A stretch of 64,000 nt of DNA from Amycolatopsis balhimycina FH 1894 (GTDB lineage Bacteria > Actinomycetota > Actinomycetes > Mycobacteriales > Pseudonocardiaceae): assembly GCF_000384295.1 (NCBI RefSeq), contig NZ_KB913037.1:8123533-8187532 (forward strand), read 5' to 3'. The notes under the pieces were generated by a model, which worked only from the letters and a program-made list of their open reading frames with translations, did not search any database and was not told the DNA's origin. Positions 7,236 through 16,189 of the stretch are shown here, piece after piece (positions within the stretch are counted from its first letter, which is position 1; each line of letters starts with the position of its first letter). The translations under genes were made by a program, and so were the position numbers.

Positions 7236-8069
7236 TCAGCCCGCTGTCACCGGCGTTTCGGCCGCCCAGTCGCGCGGGACGAGGAACGATGCCAGGTCGG
7301 CCTCCGCGCTCCCCGGCTCGGGCGTGAACTCGGACTCCCAGCGCGCCAGCGGCGGCAGCGCCGAGAGGATCGCTTCGGCGTCGGCCTGCACCGCCGTCGC
7401 CGCGTCGTGGACGAGCGTGAACTCCACGTACCGGCCGCGGCGGTAGAGCTGCCACTGCCGCTCGCGCTCGCCGTGCGGCAAGTCTTTCCGTCGCCGCACG
7501 ATCGGGAAGTACGCCGGCGCAATTGCGGCGATGCCCGCCGCCGTGAACGCCGCCGATCGCCGCCAGCCGTCCGGGCCGGGCAGGCTCAGGTGGTCGAAGA
7601 GGATGCCGCCGATGCCGCGGGCCTCGTCGCGGTGCGGGAGCCGGAAGCGGTCGTCGCACGCCCGTTTCGCCTGCGCGTGGAACGCCGGGTCGAGCGTGTC
7701 GCAATGGCTCTTCAGGACGCGGTGGAAGTGCGTCGCGTCCGAGGCGAAGCCGTAGCACGGGAGGAGGTCGACGCTGCCGCCGAACCACCACGCGTCCGCG
7801 GCTTCGCGGTAGCGGAAGTGCGCCTGGAACGCCGGGACGTACGGGTTGCGCGGGTGGAGCACGACCGAAAGCCCGGCCGCGAAGAACTCGTCCGAGAAGG
7901 CCGCGCTGACGACGGCGCGTTCGAAGACGTCACCGTTCTCCAGCAGCCGCGTGCGGCCGGACCGGCCGAAGCGGCCGCCGCCGTCGAGGCGTTCCAGCTC
8001 GGCCACCAGCTCCCGCTGGCCCGCGCTGACGATCGCCCTGACGGCGTCGCGTCTGTCCCCTGAAGGCAT
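7236..8069 (-). CDS. HemF-like protein (coproporphyrinogen III oxidase fold) with altered active-site motifs
   Basis: 277 residues, slightly shorter than HemF (about 300). Clear family motifs are HPRNPYVP (72-79), AWWFGG (93-98), HFHRVLK (114-120), RGIGGILFD (151-159), FPIVRRRKD (188-196) and QLYRRGRYVEF (207-217). HemF normally decarboxylates coproporphyrinogen III with O2. Here GGADLTPYY has become GSVDLLPCY, the expected His/Asn after PYVPT are changed, and the glycine-rich segment with a substrate-binding arginine before ESILMSLPP is replaced by AATAVQADA. Most actinobacteria make heme by the coproporphyrin route without HemF. The protein may therefore have another substrate or be inactive. 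The ATG at 8069 has a weak GGGGGTGGGG upstream. Confidence 0.75.
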   Translation of the reverse strand: MPSGDRRDAVRAIVSAGQRELVAELERLDGGGRFGRSGRTRLLENGDVFERAVVSAAFSDEFFAAGLSVVLHPRNPYVPAFQAHFRYREAADAWWFGGSVDLLPCYGFASDATHFHRVLKSHCDTLDPAFHAQAKRACDDRFRLPHRDEARGIGGILFDHLSLPGPDGWRRSAAFTAAGIAAIAPAYFPIVRRRKDLPHGERERQWQLYRRGRYVEFTLVHDAATAVQADAEAILSALPPLARWESEFTPEPGSAEADLASFLVPRDWAAETPVTAG

Positions 8070-8107
8070 GCCCCCACCCCCGGAGGCAGATTACCAGCGA
8101 ACCGGGG

Positions 8108-8545
8108 TCAGCCGGCGATGTCCGCTCGCGCGATCACCTTCGTGATCTTCGCCCGGACGAGGGATTCTTCGGGGACGGCGTTGCGCTTGCCGTACTCCTC
8201 GGCCTGCTCGGCACCCATGTACCGGCCGCCCAGCTTCGTCGCCCACTCGAGCATGTCGTCGTAGTCGTAGGTCAGCCGGGCCTCGGCGGTGAACTGGACG
8301 TAGGAGAACGGCGGCTTCTGGTCGTCGACGGCCAGGGAGATCCGGCCGTCGCGGGCGATGGCCTTGCCCTTGAGCGTCTCGGTGCCCGTGGTGAAGATCA
8401 GCTCGTCACCGTCCGGGCCTTCGTTCAGCAGGAACCACACCGGCGTCACGATCGGGGCGCCGTTGGCCCTGACCAGGCCGAGCATGCCCGTCCGGGTGCC
8501 CTCCGAAGCGAACTTCCACCACTCTTCGCGGCTCATCTCACGCAT
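8108..8545 (-). CDS. PPOX-class F420-dependent oxidoreductase
   Basis: 145 residues with the split-barrel flavin/F420 fold of the pyridoxamine-phosphate-oxidase superfamily: TGMLGLVRANGAPIVTPVWFLL at the N-terminus, then a GKAIARDGRISLAVDDQKPPF strand pair. Such proteins use reduced F420 to reduce quinones, biliverdin or other substrates; the substrate is not readable. The first ATG (8545) is used; an ATG three codons later is an alternative. It is divergent from the SMC-like operon, with only 62 bases between the starts. Confidence 0.85.
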   Translation of the reverse strand: MREMSREEWWKFASEGTRTGMLGLVRANGAPIVTPVWFLLNEGPDGDELIFTTGTETLKGKAIARDGRISLAVDDQKPPFSYVQFTAEARLTYDYDDMLEWATKLGGRYMGAEQAEEYGKRNAVPEESLVRAKITKVIARADIAG

Positions 8546-8607
8546 AGGAGGGACGTTAGCCCGTCACCCGCGCGTGCGCAGAGGGTGGCCGACTAGCCTG
8601 GCCTGCT

Positions 8608-10089
8608 GTGCGAGACGACGACAGGGCCGCGATGGGCTTGGCCGACGAGGGGCTGACCCGCCGCCTCAAGGCGCTGGCCTGCACCGCGCCGCTGCACGAC
8701 CTGGACGCGCGGAAGGCGAAGCTCGACTGGGCCGACGCCACGATCTACCAGATGGCCGAGATCGCGCTGCACACGATCGACCAGGTCACCATCGCGATGG
8801 ACTTCGACACCGGCGCCGGCCACGACGAGGTCATCGACCGGCTGCTGCCGTTCATCGCCCAGCAGGCGCCCTCGCGGATGCCCGACGAGCACGTCCGGGT
8901 GGCCAAGTGGGTCCTGGACAACCTGATCAACGTCGGCACCACCGACCGCGGCTTCCGGCGCGTCTACGGCTCGATCGGGCCGGGCGGCTACCAGCGGCGT
9001 CAGTTCGACTTCAAGCTGCTCGTCGAGCTGGCCGCGCCGGACGGCGAGGTCTACCTGCGTGCCACCGACGAGGCGATCAACGTCCTCGTCGGCGCCCTCG
9101 ACACCGACGTCGAATCCGCGCAGATCGCCGCCGAGGTCAAGCTCGAGAACCTGATCAACCGCGGTCGCCTCGCCGACGCCAAGCTCGCCGCCGAGCAGGC
9201 CCGCTACCGGACCGTCCAGTACGGCGAGACGCTGCGCGCGAAGCTCGACGCGACCCGCCGCGACGTCCGTTCGGTCGACTGGGAACGCGAGGTCCCGGAA
9301 CTGCTCGACAGCGCGCTCAGCCACATCGAGGCCCGCTTCCGAGCCGAGAACGCCATCCTCAAGAACATCACCATCGCCCGCGACGACACCGAGGACCTCG
9401 ACCGCAAGCGCCGCGCCGCCGAGCTCGTCGACATCGTCGGCGACTGCATCCGCCGGCACACGCGCCTGCAGTCCCGGCTGGCCGACGCGGGCGCGGTCTT
9501 CCGCGCCGAACAGGACCGCCAGCAGTTCTCCGGCCCGCCCCAGCGCGCCACGATCGACCTGTTCGGCCAGCTCCTCGTGCCCACCTTGGGCCTGCCGCTG
9601 GCCGACGCCGTCGCCCCGGCCGAGCACTTCTTCCACGCCGTCGCGGGCATCTCCGCCCCGGTCGTGCCGTCGCTGTCGGCGCTCGTCTCGCTGCTGCTGC
9701 GCCCCGCGCCGGAACGCGACCAGCTGGTCGGGGAGATCCCCGAGCCGGAGCTGATGCCCGCGGAGGTCACGGACAAGTTCGGCGACGACGTCTGGCGCGC
9801 CGCCGACGAACTCCTCGACCTCGCCGAGGTGCCGCGACGGCTGTCCGGCCTGCTCGAAGAAGCGCGCCGCAGCCGCCAGCCCGGCCTCGCCGCCCTGGTC
9901 GCGCTGCGTGCCGTCCACGCCTACAGTCCCGGGGTCGGCGCGGCCCGGCGCCAAGGCGACCGGCACGTGCTGCTCGCCGTCGACGACGGCACGCTCCTGG
10001 ACGACCCGGACTTCGGCGGCGCCGACCTGCTGCTGTCCACGGCCGCCGTCGAGCGCGCCGACGAAGAAGAGAACGAGGAGGTCGCCTGA
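8608..10089 (+). CDS. Putative kleisin-like subunit of an SMC-type complex (MksF/JetA position)
   Basis: 493 residues, predicted almost entirely helical. The N-terminal third (GLTRRLKALACTAPLHDLDA, later RRQFDFKLLVEL) could be a winged-helix region, the middle is long helix (about 170-300) and the C-terminus is acidic (ERADEEENEEVA). I do not recognise it by itself. The assignment comes from position: first gene of a tight three-gene set whose second product is small and helical and whose third is an SMC-like ATPase. That order and size pattern match MksF-MksE-MksB and JetA-JetB-JetC. The GTG at 8608 is followed by an alternative ATG at 8632. A TAGCCT hexamer at 8594-8599 suggests a nearly leaderless transcript. 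Confidence 0.6.
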   Translation: MRDDDRAAMGLADEGLTRRLKALACTAPLHDLDARKAKLDWADATIYQMAEIALHTIDQVTIAMDFDTGAGHDEVIDRLLPFIAQQAPSRMPDEHVRVAKWVLDNLINVGTTDRGFRRVYGSIGPGGYQRRQFDFKLLVELAAPDGEVYLRATDEAINVLVGALDTDVESAQIAAEVKLENLINRGRLADAKLAAEQARYRTVQYGETLRAKLDATRRDVRSVDWEREVPELLDSALSHIEARFRAENAILKNITIARDDTEDLDRKRRAAELVDIVGDCIRRHTRLQSRLADAGAVFRAEQDRQQFSGPPQRATIDLFGQLLVPTLGLPLADAVAPAEHFFHAVAGISAPVVPSLSALVSLLLRPAPERDQLVGEIPEPELMPAEVTDKFGDDVWRAADELLDLAEVPRRLSGLLEEARRSRQPGLAALVALRAVHAYSPGVGAARRQGDRHVLLAVDDGTLLDDPDFGGADLLLSTAAVERADEEENEEVA

Positions 10090-10889
10090 TGGCGCTGTCC
10101 CACAGCAGCGTGGACGCCGAGGCCGCGGCCCGGCTGGTCGCCTTCGGCATGCGGCCGAAGCAGCTGCCGGCGCGTGACGTCGTCTACGGCGACCTCGTCC
10201 GCCGCTACGGCGAGGACAACGCGTTCAAGGCCCTCACCCACGCCGTCGCCGCCGGGCTCGGGCTCATGGTCCTCGAGGTCAACCAGCAGGCCGGCGCGGT
10301 CCTCGCGGCCACCGACGAGTCCGTCTTCGAGATCAAGATGGACTCCTACGCCCGCCAGGCCAAGATCCGCGAGCGCCGCGAGACCGAGAAGGTGCTGCAC
10401 GGCCTGATCCACCTCGCCACCGCCGCCCTCGGCTACCCGCGCCCCGACGACCTCGCCAACGACACCTACATCGGCCGCGTCAGCGTCGAGCAGGTCGACG
10501 CGATGGTCCGCGAAGCCGCCCGGATGCTCGACGAACGCGCCGCGGCGGCCGAGGCCAACAACGACCCGCTGGCCGACGCCCCCGAGCTGGAACAGGCCTG
10601 GCGCGCCTACGCCCGCCGTCCCGCCGCGGCCGCCACCAAGGACGGCCGCCTCGCCGCCGACACCACCCGCGGCATGGTCAGCCGCGCCCTGCGGTTCCTC
10701 GCCGACCAGGGCTTCCTGGTCCCGGTGAGCGACGAGCAGGGCGGCACCTACCGGACCACGCCGCGCTACCAGATCCAGGTCCGCGAACTCGCCGCCGACG
10801 CCGCCTTCGACGACTTGCTCGCGCTCGACGTCGTGGCCGTCGCGACCGCCGGGGGCACGCTGCGCGCGGCCGCCTCCGACACGCTGTAG
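10089..10889 (+). CDS. Putative kite-like (MksE/JetB-position) subunit of an SMC-type complex
   Basis: 266 residues. The ATG shares bases with the previous stop (TGATG), so translation is coupled and equimolar expression is likely. The sequence is helical with winged-helix-like stretches: FKALTHAVAAGLGLMVLEVN and, near the C-terminus, RGMVSRALRFLADQGFLVPV followed by GTYRTTPRYQIQVRELA, a helix-wing arrangement. Condensin kite proteins (MukE, MksE, JetB) are tandem winged-helix dimers that bind the kleisin. Sequence identity to them cannot be judged here; the call rests on architecture and operon order. Confidence 0.6.
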   Translation: MALSHSSVDAEAAARLVAFGMRPKQLPARDVVYGDLVRRYGEDNAFKALTHAVAAGLGLMVLEVNQQAGAVLAATDESVFEIKMDSYARQAKIRERRETEKVLHGLIHLATAALGYPRPDDLANDTYIGRVSVEQVDAMVREAARMLDERAAAAEANNDPLADAPELEQAWRAYARRPAAAATKDGRLAADTTRGMVSRALRFLADQGFLVPVSDEQGGTYRTTPRYQIQVRELAADAAFDDLLALDVVAVATAGGTLRAAASDTL

Positions 10890-10899
10890 AGGGGAATCG

Positions 10900-13800
10900 A
10901 TGTACGAGCTTTCGCGGGTCCGCCTGCATTCGGTGGGTCCGGCGGGTGCCCGCTACCAGGACGTCGTGCTCGACTTCAGCGGCGTCGGCGCCAAGATCAC
11001 CGCGCCGAAGCAGGACGCGCTGTTCAGCGCGGGCATCCACGCGACCGGCCCGGCCGAGCTGCGCCGCCCGTCCCCGGCGAGCGTGCTGTTCCTCGAGAAC
11101 GGCGGCGGCAAGTCCGTGCTCATCAAGCTCATCTTCTCGGTGATGCTGCCCGGCCGCCGCCAGGTCGTAGGCACCACCAGCACGAAGGTGCTCGAGAAGT
11201 TCGTCGCCGCCAAGGACGTCTCGCACGTCGTGCTGGAGTGGCTGCACGTCGAAAGCGGGCACCGGATCATCACCGGCAAGGTGTCGGAATGGCGCGGGCA
11301 CGTCGTGTCCGCCGACTCCGAGAACCTCGTCGACTCCTGGTACTGCTTCCGCCCGACGTCCGCGCTGGGGCTCGATTCCTTGCCGATGACCCAGGACGGC
11401 CGGCTGCTCACCATGTCCGGCTTCCACGACAAGCTCACCGCGGCCCAGCTGGCCGAACCCGAGCTGGAACTGTCCTGGACCCGCCGTCACCACGAGTGGA
11501 CCGGCCGCCTCGACAGCCTTGGCCTCGACACCGAGCTGTTCCGCTACCAGCGCGCGATGAACGCCGGCGAAGGCGAAGCGGCGGACGCGTTCGCGTTCGG
11601 CACCGACGACGCGTTCGTCGAGTTCCTGCTGCGCGCGGTCATCTCCGAGGACGAGCCGAAAGACCTCGCCGAGGTCGTCGCGACCTACGCGCACAACCTC
11701 GCCCAGCGCGGCGATCTCCTGTCGGAACGCGACTTCGTCGCCGGTGCCCTGGAGCTGCTGGGTCCGCTGGCCGCCGAAGAAGGCGTCGCCGCGGAGTCGC
11801 GGAAGATCGCGGAGTCCGCGAAGGCCGACATGGCCGAGCTGGCCGGCCGCGTCGCCGCGCGCAACGAGCTGGAGAACGCCCGGCTGTCCGGGCTCGAGGA
11901 CCACGTCACCGAGGTCAAGTCCGCGGAGAAGCTCGCCGAGGGCGACCACCGGCGGCTCGCCGCGGCCGTCACCGAGCTACGCCGTCTCGTCGCGGTGCTG
12001 CGCCTGGACGAGGCCCAGGAGGTCCGCAAGCGCGTCGACGCGGAGCTCGCTGAGGCGAAGACCGAGGCGGAGGCCTGGCGCGAGACGGCGACCGTCCTCA
12101 ACTCTTTGAATGCGGGTCGCAAGGCGAAGGACCTGCGGGAACTCGTCGGCAGCCGTGAGGAGAAGGCACGTCCGGCGCTGCAGGCACGCAACGACGCCGC
12201 TTCGGCGCTCGCACGTGGGTTGCACGCGCTGGCGCAGGACGCCCAGCGGCAGGCCGACAAGGCCGAAGCGCACGCGGGCGCGTTGCGCGCCGAAGCCGAG
12301 AAGGCGCAGACCGAACGCGACGAAGCCGCGAACCTCGCGGCCGCCCGGCGGGCCGAAGCACGCGGGCTGACCACGCGGATCACCGAGCTGCGCGAAGAGG
12401 TCCAGGCCGCCGTCCGCGCGGGGTTGCTGCCTTCGGGCGCCGACGTCGCCGACGCCTCGCGGGCCGCGCGTTCGGCCGCCGAGTCGGCGGCCGCCGAGCT
12501 GACCCGGCGCGAACAGGAACTCGACCGCGTCGCCACGGATCTCCAAGCGGCACAACGGGCCGTGAACGAGGCGCACCAGCTCGCGGGCACCACCCAGGAC
12601 CGCTTCGAGCGCGCCACGGAAGACCTCGACCGCGCCCACCGCCGTACCGACGCGCTCGCCGCCGAAGGCCGCCTGGTCGAGCTGCTCGGCGCGGACGACG
12701 TCGCGCTGGAAAGCGACCTCCCGGTGCTGCTGGAACGGCTGCGCGAGGCGAGCGCGGCCGTCGAGAAGGAGCAGACCGCGCTGCGGATGGAGGAGTCCGC
12801 CGACGAGCGGGCCCTGGCCGCGCTGGGGTCCGGCGGGCTGCTGCCGCCGCCGGAAGACGTCCAGGCGGCGCTGGACGCTCTCGAAGAGGCCGGGATCACC
12901 GCGTGGTCCGGCTGGCGTTATCTGTCCAAACTGGACGCTTCCCGGCGTGCCGAAGTGCTGGAAAGCCTGCCGCAGCTGGTGTCCGGGGTCCTGCTCAACG
13001 AGGCCGCGCACGCCGATCGCGCCCGTGAGGTGCTGACGACGCGACGGCTGCTGCCGAGCGCGATCATCGCCGTCGGCACGACCGAAGCGTTGCTGGCCGA
13101 GGTGCCGTCCGCGCCCGGCGTCGAGTTCCTCGTGCCGCCGAACCCCGCGATGTACGACGAAGAAGCCGCCGACGCCGAGCGGGAAGCCGTGGCGCGGCGG
13201 CACACCGAGCGGCAGCGGCGCCTCGAAGCTTTGTCGGCCAAGCTGTCCGCGGACGGTGCCTTGACGTGGAAGCTCACGACGTGGCGCGAGGACTACCCGC
13301 CCGGCGCCATCGCGACCCTCGCCGAGCAGGCCCAGGCCGCCCGGACCGCGCGGGAGACCGCCCGCACCGCGCTGGCGCAGGCCGAGGCGGAGTTCTCGCG
13401 GTTGAGCGAAAAAGCCGGGTCGCTGCGGGAGCGCGTCCCGGAACTGCGGGCGGCCGCCGCCGAGGCCGAGGAGAGGGCCCGGCGGCTCGGTGAGCTGGGC
13501 GTCCGCAGTGCCCGGATCGCGGAGTGGACCGAAGAAGCCGAGCGGGCGACCGAGATCGCCGAACGCGCCGACCTCCAGGCGTCCGACGCGGCGGGCAAGG
13601 CCGCGCGGCTGCGCGAGCAGGCGGGGGAGGAGCAGCGCACGGCGGACGGCCACCGCCGAACCGCGACCACCGCGGGCGCCGAACTGGCCGAGGTGCCCGG
13701 GGCGGCCGACGCCGCGGAGGGCCCGGCGCCCAGCGAACCGGTCGACGCCCTGCGCCGGACCTACCTGTCGGCGTCCGAGTCGTACGCGAAGGTCGAGGTC

Positions 13801-15360
13801 GGCAGCGACCTGCGGAGCGAGCTGGAACAGGCCGAGTCGGCCGAAGCGGCCGCGGGCTCGGCCGTCGAGTCCCTGGACGAGGCCGTTCGCGCCCGCGCGG
13901 CCGAACTGCTGGAGACCCCCGATGGCTCCGACGCCTCGGCCCGGGCGGCCGCGTTGGCGCGCGCCCGCCGTGTCGTCGACGGCCTCGAGGACGAGCGCAC
14001 CGAAGCGATCGGGCTCGTTTCGACGCGGCGCGCGGAACTGGACGCGCTGCCGCTGCAGAACGGCGTCAACGGCGAGAAGCCGCGCGACATCGAGCACGGC
14101 CTGGAGCTGATCGACGCGGCCGGTCTGGAGGCGTCCGCGGCCGCGCGGAAGTGGGAAGAGCTGCAGGAACGCCGGGCGGCGGCGGAAGCGACGCTGGAGT
14201 CGGCGCGTACTTCGGCCTCGGGGTTCGCGCTGCTCGCCGAGTCGATGGGCCACCTGGTGACCGACACGGACGCCGCAGCCTACGACGGCGACGTCGACAC
14301 CGCGCGCGCCCAGCACGCCCGGTTGAACGCCACCTTCACCACGGCCCAGGAAGCCGCCGACGCGGGTGACCGGCGGGTGCGCGCGGCCGCCGACCAGCTC
14401 GCGCAGTACGCGACGGAGAAGCGGTTCGAGAAGCTCAGCACGCCGGTGCGGCAGCAGGTCATCTCGGTCAAGCGCGACCAGCTCCCGGCGCACGCCGCCG
14501 AGTGGGCCGAGGCGCTGCGGCCGCGGCTGCGATCGCTGACCGACGACCTCGCCCAGATCGACCGGCACCGCGGCGGCATCATCACGCGCCTGCAGGGCAT
14601 GGTCGACGGCGCACTCCGGACGCTGCGTTCGGCCCAGCGCGTCTCGCGGCTGCCGGACGGCCTCGGCGACTGGTCCGGGCAGGAGTTCCTCCGCATCCGC
14701 TTCACCGAGCTGGAGGACAACGCGCTCACCGAGAAGCTCGGCGAGGTCGTCGACGAAGCCGCCGTGGGCAAGACGGCGGACGGCCGCGACGTCAAGCGCG
14801 ACGGGCTTTCCCTGGTCCTGCGCGGGGTCCGGGCCGCGGCGCCCAAGGGGTTCCGCGTCGACATGCTCAAGCCGGACTCGGTGCTGCGGACCGAACGCCA
14901 GCGCGTCTCGGAGATCCGCGACGTCTTCTCCGGCGGCCAGCAGCTGACCGCCGCGATCATCCTCTACTGCACCCTGGCGGCGCTGCGGGCCAACAACCGC
15001 GGCAAGGTCCGCAACCGGCACTCGGGCGTGCTGTTCCTGGACAACCCGATCGGCCGCGCGTCGGCCGGGTACCTGCTGGAACTGCAGCGGGCGGTGGCCG
15101 AGGCGCTGGGCGTGCAGCTGATCTACACGACGGGCCTGTTCGACGCGGGCGCGTTGTCGGAGTTCCCGCTCATCGTGCGGCTGCGCAACGACGCCGACCT
15201 GCGCGCGGGCCGGAAGTACCTCTCGGTCGATTCGACGATCCGGAACTCCCTCGAGGACCTGGGCGAGCCGGACGGTGTCGCGCGGCTGTCGGCGACCCGG
15301 ATGTTCACGCGGACCGCCGAAGATCCCGCCGATTCCGCTGAGGACGAACAAACGGCGTGA
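10900..15360 (+). CDS. Large SMC/MukB/JetC-like coiled-coil ATPase
   Basis: 1486 residues. A head half at the N-terminus carries a Walker A motif, ENGGGKS at 66-72. Long coiled coil rich in Ala, Glu, Arg and Leu (about 290-640) leads to a globular hinge-like block (about 640-755; WSGWRYLSKL, FLVPPNPAMYD). A second coiled coil (about 760-1270) returns to the other head half. That half has an ABC signature FSGGQQ at 1343-1348 and a Walker B strand VLFLDN ending at D1381-N1382, where a glutamate is usual. The design is that of a loop-extruding SMC-family motor. The start has GAGGGGAATCG just before the ATG. It is the last gene of the operon; no JetD/MksG nuclease follows. Confidence 0.8.
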   Translation: MYELSRVRLHSVGPAGARYQDVVLDFSGVGAKITAPKQDALFSAGIHATGPAELRRPSPASVLFLENGGGKSVLIKLIFSVMLPGRRQVVGTTSTKVLEKFVAAKDVSHVVLEWLHVESGHRIITGKVSEWRGHVVSADSENLVDSWYCFRPTSALGLDSLPMTQDGRLLTMSGFHDKLTAAQLAEPELELSWTRRHHEWTGRLDSLGLDTELFRYQRAMNAGEGEAADAFAFGTDDAFVEFLLRAVISEDEPKDLAEVVATYAHNLAQRGDLLSERDFVAGALELLGPLAAEEGVAAESRKIAESAKADMAELAGRVAARNELENARLSGLEDHVTEVKSAEKLAEGDHRRLAAAVTELRRLVAVLRLDEAQEVRKRVDAELAEAKTEAEAWRETATVLNSLNAGRKAKDLRELVGSREEKARPALQARNDAASALARGLHALAQDAQRQADKAEAHAGALRAEAEKAQTERDEAANLAAARRAEARGLTTRITELREEVQAAVRAGLLPSGADVADASRAARSAAESAAAELTRREQELDRVATDLQAAQRAVNEAHQLAGTTQDRFERATEDLDRAHRRTDALAAEGRLVELLGADDVALESDLPVLLERLREASAAVEKEQTALRMEESADERALAALGSGGLLPPPEDVQAALDALEEAGITAWSGWRYLSKLDASRRAEVLESLPQLVSGVLLNEAAHADRAREVLTTRRLLPSAIIAVGTTEALLAEVPSAPGVEFLVPPNPAMYDEEAADAEREAVARRHTERQRRLEALSAKLSADGALTWKLTTWREDYPPGAIATLAEQAQAARTARETARTALAQAEAEFSRLSEKAGSLRERVPELRAAAAEAEERARRLGELGVRSARIAEWTEEAERATEIAERADLQASDAAGKAARLREQAGEEQRTADGHRRTATTAGAELAEVPGAADAAEGPAPSEPVDALRRTYLSASESYAKVEVGSDLRSELEQAESAEAAAGSAVESLDEAVRARAAELLETPDGSDASARAAALARARRVVDGLEDERTEAIGLVSTRRAELDALPLQNGVNGEKPRDIEHGLELIDAAGLEASAAARKWEELQERRAAAEATLESARTSASGFALLAESMGHLVTDTDAAAYDGDVDTARAQHARLNATFTTAQEAADAGDRRVRAAADQLAQYATEKRFEKLSTPVRQQVISVKRDQLPAHAAEWAEALRPRLRSLTDDLAQIDRHRGGIITRLQGMVDGALRTLRSAQRVSRLPDGLGDWSGQEFLRIRFTELEDNALTEKLGEVVDEAAVGKTADGRDVKRDGLSLVLRGVRAAAPKGFRVDMLKPDSVLRTERQRVSEIRDVFSGGQQLTAAIILYCTLAALRANNRGKVRNRHSGVLFLDNPIGRASAGYLLELQRAVAEALGVQLIYTTGLFDAGALSEFPLIVRLRNDADLRAGRKYLSVDSTIRNSLEDLGEPDGVARLSATRMFTRTAEDPADSAEDEQTA

Positions 15361-15397
15361 CGGGAACAACGCGGCGTGGTCCGGGGTTGCCGGGCGC

Positions 15398-16189
15398 ATG
15401 ACGAAACTCGGGCCGCTGGGGGCCACGCACAGCTCGTTGGACACCGATGCCGCCGTGGCGACCGCGGCGGAGCTGGAAGAGCAGGGGTACGGCACGCTCT
15501 GGCTGGCCGGCGGCCAGGGGAACAACCTGCCGCGGATCGCCGAGGTCGTCCGCGGGACATCGCGGATCCAGGTGGCGAGCGGGATCCTGTCGGTCGACCG
15601 GGTGCCGTCGGCTTCCGTTGCTTCGGCCTACGCGGACCTGCCCGCCGGGCGGTTCGTCGTCGGCCTCGGCGGGGCGCACGGGGCGCGTCCGCTGGCGGCG
15701 CTGAACGACTACCTCGACGAGATCGAGGAGGCCGTCCCGCCGTCCGCGCGGATCCTCTCGGCGCTCGGACCGCGGATGCTCGAGCTGGCACGCGACCGCG
15801 CCTCGGGCGCGTACCCGTACCTGGTGACGACGGACTACGTCGCCTCGGCGCGGGAGATCCTCGGCGCCGGGCCGCAGCTCGCGGTGCTGCTGAACATCGT
15901 CGCGGAGACCGATCAGGCCAAGGTGCGCGAGGTCGTGCGAGGTGGCTCGCTGAAGTTCCTGGCCGGGATACCCGGCTACGCGGCCAGCTTCCGGCGGATG
16001 GGCTTCACCGACGCGGACATCGCGGACCTGTCCGACCGGCTGGTCGACGGCCTCACCGTGTGGGGTGACTTCGACGGCGTCGTGGCGCGGCTGCGGGAGT
16101 ACCGGGCCGCGGGCGCCGACCAGGTCGTCGTCCCGCTCGACGGCCTGCCGCGCGAGTGGTGGCCGGACCTGGTGAAGGCGCTGGCCTAG
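15398..16189 (+). CDS. F420-dependent LLM-class oxidoreductase (TIGR03620-like)
   Basis: 263 residues from the ATG at 15398, 37 bases after the SMC-like gene. The luciferase-like TIM-barrel signatures are TLWLAGGQGNN, RIQVASGILSVD and GRFVVGLGGAHG, and the tail YRAAGADQVVVPL. Such enzymes use the deazaflavin F420; the substrate is unknown. It may be read through from the SMC-like operon, although function gives no reason for linkage. Its stop codon overlaps that of the convergent NTF2-like gene. Confidence 0.85.
   Translation: MTKLGPLGATHSSLDTDAAVATAAELEEQGYGTLWLAGGQGNNLPRIAEVVRGTSRIQVASGILSVDRVPSASVASAYADLPAGRFVVGLGGAHGARPLAALNDYLDEIEEAVPPSARILSALGPRMLELARDRASGAYPYLVTTDYVASAREILGAGPQLAVLLNIVAETDQAKVREVVRGGSLKFLAGIPGYAASFRRMGFTDADIADLSDRLVDGLTVWGDFDGVVARLREYRAAGADQVVVPLDGLPREWWPDLVKALA

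Noticed and set aside
11977..15525. Minus-strand open frame of 1182 codons opposite the SMC-like gene
   Set aside because: It is an antisense shadow with biased Arg/Gly composition. The plus strand carries Walker and signature motifs.
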